NCBI GenBank assembly: GCA_947177465.1
Contig: CAMWUP010000108.1
Coordinates: forward strand, 1-6,946
From: an uncultured Lachnospiraceae bacterium
GTDB taxonomy: Bacteria > Bacillota > Clostridia > Lachnospirales > Lachnospiraceae
Direction of reading: 5' to 3'
Length of the DNA stretch: 6,946 nucleotides
A program made the position numbers and the translations under genes. Below the pieces are notes generated by a model, which was not told the DNA's origin, did no database searches, and worked only from the letters and a program-made list of their open reading frames with translations. Of the stretch, positions 6,440 through 6,946 are shown one piece after another; within the stretch, counting starts at the first letter, position 1, and each line of letters starts with the position of its first letter.

Positions 6440-6664
6440 AATGTTATATAGGTAATTGCGAAACTCTTATTTGCCAGTCCCGAATTGTGCATGTTGTATA
6501 TTCCATAAGCAGACCCTTGTTTACCGTCGGCACTTAGCTGCCGTATTTTGGCAGCTTATGTACCGCTACGGTAAACTTGGAGCGAAAGCGCGTCTGTGTT
6601 GGATTATACAACATGCACAATGACACTTGCCATATAACGAGTTTCGCAAATGCCTATATACATT
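6440..6664 (+). repeat. Structured element E3 (three-way-junction type, extended arms)
   Basis: The core arms 6484-6514 and 6592-6621 pair in the same way as in E1 and E2, and imperfect pairing continues outward to 6440 and 6664, giving arms of about 65-75 nt. Inside are a 4-nt linker, an internal hairpin 6519-6576 (GTTTACCGT with ACGGTAAAC, and an inner AGCTGCC/GGCAGCT loop-stem), a 3-nt linker and GAGCGAAAGCGCG at 6580-6592. Arms and internal hairpin are unrelated in sequence to E1 and E2; only the motif and the architecture are shared. It lies between the nitroreductase terminator and the upstream region of the VTC-domain gene, in the same orientation as the latter. Confidence 0.8.
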
Positions 6665-6680
6665 ATACTACTTCCCCTTT

Positions 6681-6772
6681 CTGAAACAAAGCTGAAACCG
6701 GCCGTTAAATCAGACACTTCACAAATTGTTCACAGATATTTTCAGCATCATTTCAGCTTGCAACGTTACACT
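6681..6772 (+). promoter_or_regulatory. Candidate Pho-type operator and promoter of the VTC-domain gene
   Basis: Direct hexamers TTCACA (6718-6723), TTCACA (6729-6734), TTCAGC (6741-6746) and TTCAGC (6752-6757) follow each other at 11, 12 and 11 bp, one helical turn apart. This resembles arrays bound by PhoP/PhoB response regulators (TTAACA-like repeats with about 5-bp gaps). TACACT at 6767-6772 could be the -10, with no proper -35, as expected for an activated promoter. Upstream, CTGAAAC occurs twice 11 bp apart (6681, 6692) and forms a dyad with the TTCAGC pair. Phosphate control would suit a polyphosphate enzyme. The site is inferred from pattern only. Confidence 0.5.
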
Positions 6773-6789
6773 TTGTTTAGCATAAGTAA

Positions 6790-6825
6790 TCGTGAAACTC
6801 ATTATGCGTCAAGTGTCATTGTGCA
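6790..6825 (+). repeat. Third copy of the E3 arm sequence, in the VTC leader
   Basis: These 36 bases match the reverse complement of E3's 3' arm (6614-6649) at about 30 of 36 positions, including 16 exact (CAAGTGTCATTGTGCA at 6810-6825). They also resemble the E3 5' arm directly (both have GTAAT then GAAACTC). The repeat ends 8 nt before the AAAGGAGGT ribosome site of the next gene. Confidence 0.8.
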
Positions 6826-6853
6826 GCAACAAGAAAGGAGGTTGTTTTTTATT

Positions 6854-6946
6854 ATGAACTACCGGCACGAGTATAAGCACGAAATCAACATCTCAGATAT
6901 GATGGCAGTCCGACACCGCCTGCGCACTGTGGCAGAGCCCGATGAA
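6854..6946 (+). CDS. VTC-domain protein (polyphosphate polymerase-like), 5' end only
   Basis: The first 31 codons are visible; the gene continues past the right edge. The N-terminus, MNYRHEYKHEINISDMMAV then RHRL, fits the start of VTC-domain proteins, whose early Tyr-Arg-x-Glu-x-Lys segment forms part of the triphosphate tunnel. In the characterised eukaryotic VTC complex this domain makes polyphosphate from ATP; the activity of bacterial homologues is mostly inferred. AAAGGAGGT at 6834-6842 lies 11 nt upstream of the ATG, slightly long but the only plausible site. In Clostridia such genes often sit next to a CotH-like or DUF4956 membrane gene, which would be to the right of the window. Only a short segment supports the call. 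Confidence 0.75.
   Translation, partial: MNYRHEYKHEINISDMMAVRHRLRTVAEPDE

Noticed and set aside
6423..6450. Possible promoter TTTCCA-N16-TATATA ahead of E3
   Set aside because: Both hexamers are weak matches and the -10 lies within the E3 arm, so it is not distinguishable from chance.
5373..6664. CRISPR, integron attC, retron or hammerhead ribozyme as explanation for the elements
   Set aside because: There is no regular repeat-spacer array, no integrase or reverse transcriptase in the window, no attC-type R box pair that I can see, and no CUGAUGA core.

Overview
The window looks like a chromosomal segment from a Bacillota anaerobe, most likely Lachnospiraceae or a close Clostridia relative. 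This is inferred from the folate gene order, the small 'CPWDYS' membrane protein, a VTC-domain gene and strong purine-rich Shine-Dalgarno sites. No rRNA or other phylogenetic marker is present, so the family-level call is an inference.

Positions 1-4262 (minus strand) hold a compact folate operon read right to left: folC (folylpolyglutamate/dihydrofolate synthase), folE (GTP cyclohydrolase I), a small HD-domain phosphohydrolase, folP (dihydropteroate synthase) and a FolB-FolK fusion (dihydroneopterin aldolase plus HPPK) that reaches the window's left edge. Together they cover GTP to dihydrofolate and its glutamylation. Two steps are not obviously covered. One is removal of phosphates from dihydroneopterin triphosphate, for which the HD protein is a positional candidate. 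The other is dihydrofolate reductase. Diverging from folC with only 35 bp between start codons is a small four-helix membrane protein of the putative ABC-transporter type IV family (4298-4708, plus strand). It converges on a PH-domain protein (4799-5197, minus strand), with a stem-loop between them.

Positions 5198-5837 and 6384-6853 are non-coding and are the most unusual part. They contain three copies of one structured element: E1 (minus strand, 5373-5506), E2 (plus, 5586-5719) and E3 (plus, core about 6484-6621, outer arms 6440-6664). Each has a closing stem of about 30 bp whose sequence differs completely between copies while staying self-complementary. Each then has a 4-5 nt linker, a long internal hairpin, a 3-4 nt linker and the motif GAGCGNRAGCGCG abutting the 3' strand of the closing stem. 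The parts have nearly the same lengths in all three. Each copy lies just upstream of the promoter region of a gene read in the same direction (PH protein, nitroreductase, VTC protein). I do not recognise the family.

A nitroreductase-family flavoprotein (5838-6383) has a clear extended -10 promoter and a strong intrinsic terminator. At the right edge begins a VTC-domain (polyphosphate polymerase-like) gene (6854 onward). Its upstream region has direct repeats TTCACA-N5-TTCACA followed by two TTCAGC at 11-12 bp spacing, resembling a PhoP/PhoB-type phosphate-starvation operator. Its leader carries a third copy of the E3 arm sequence.
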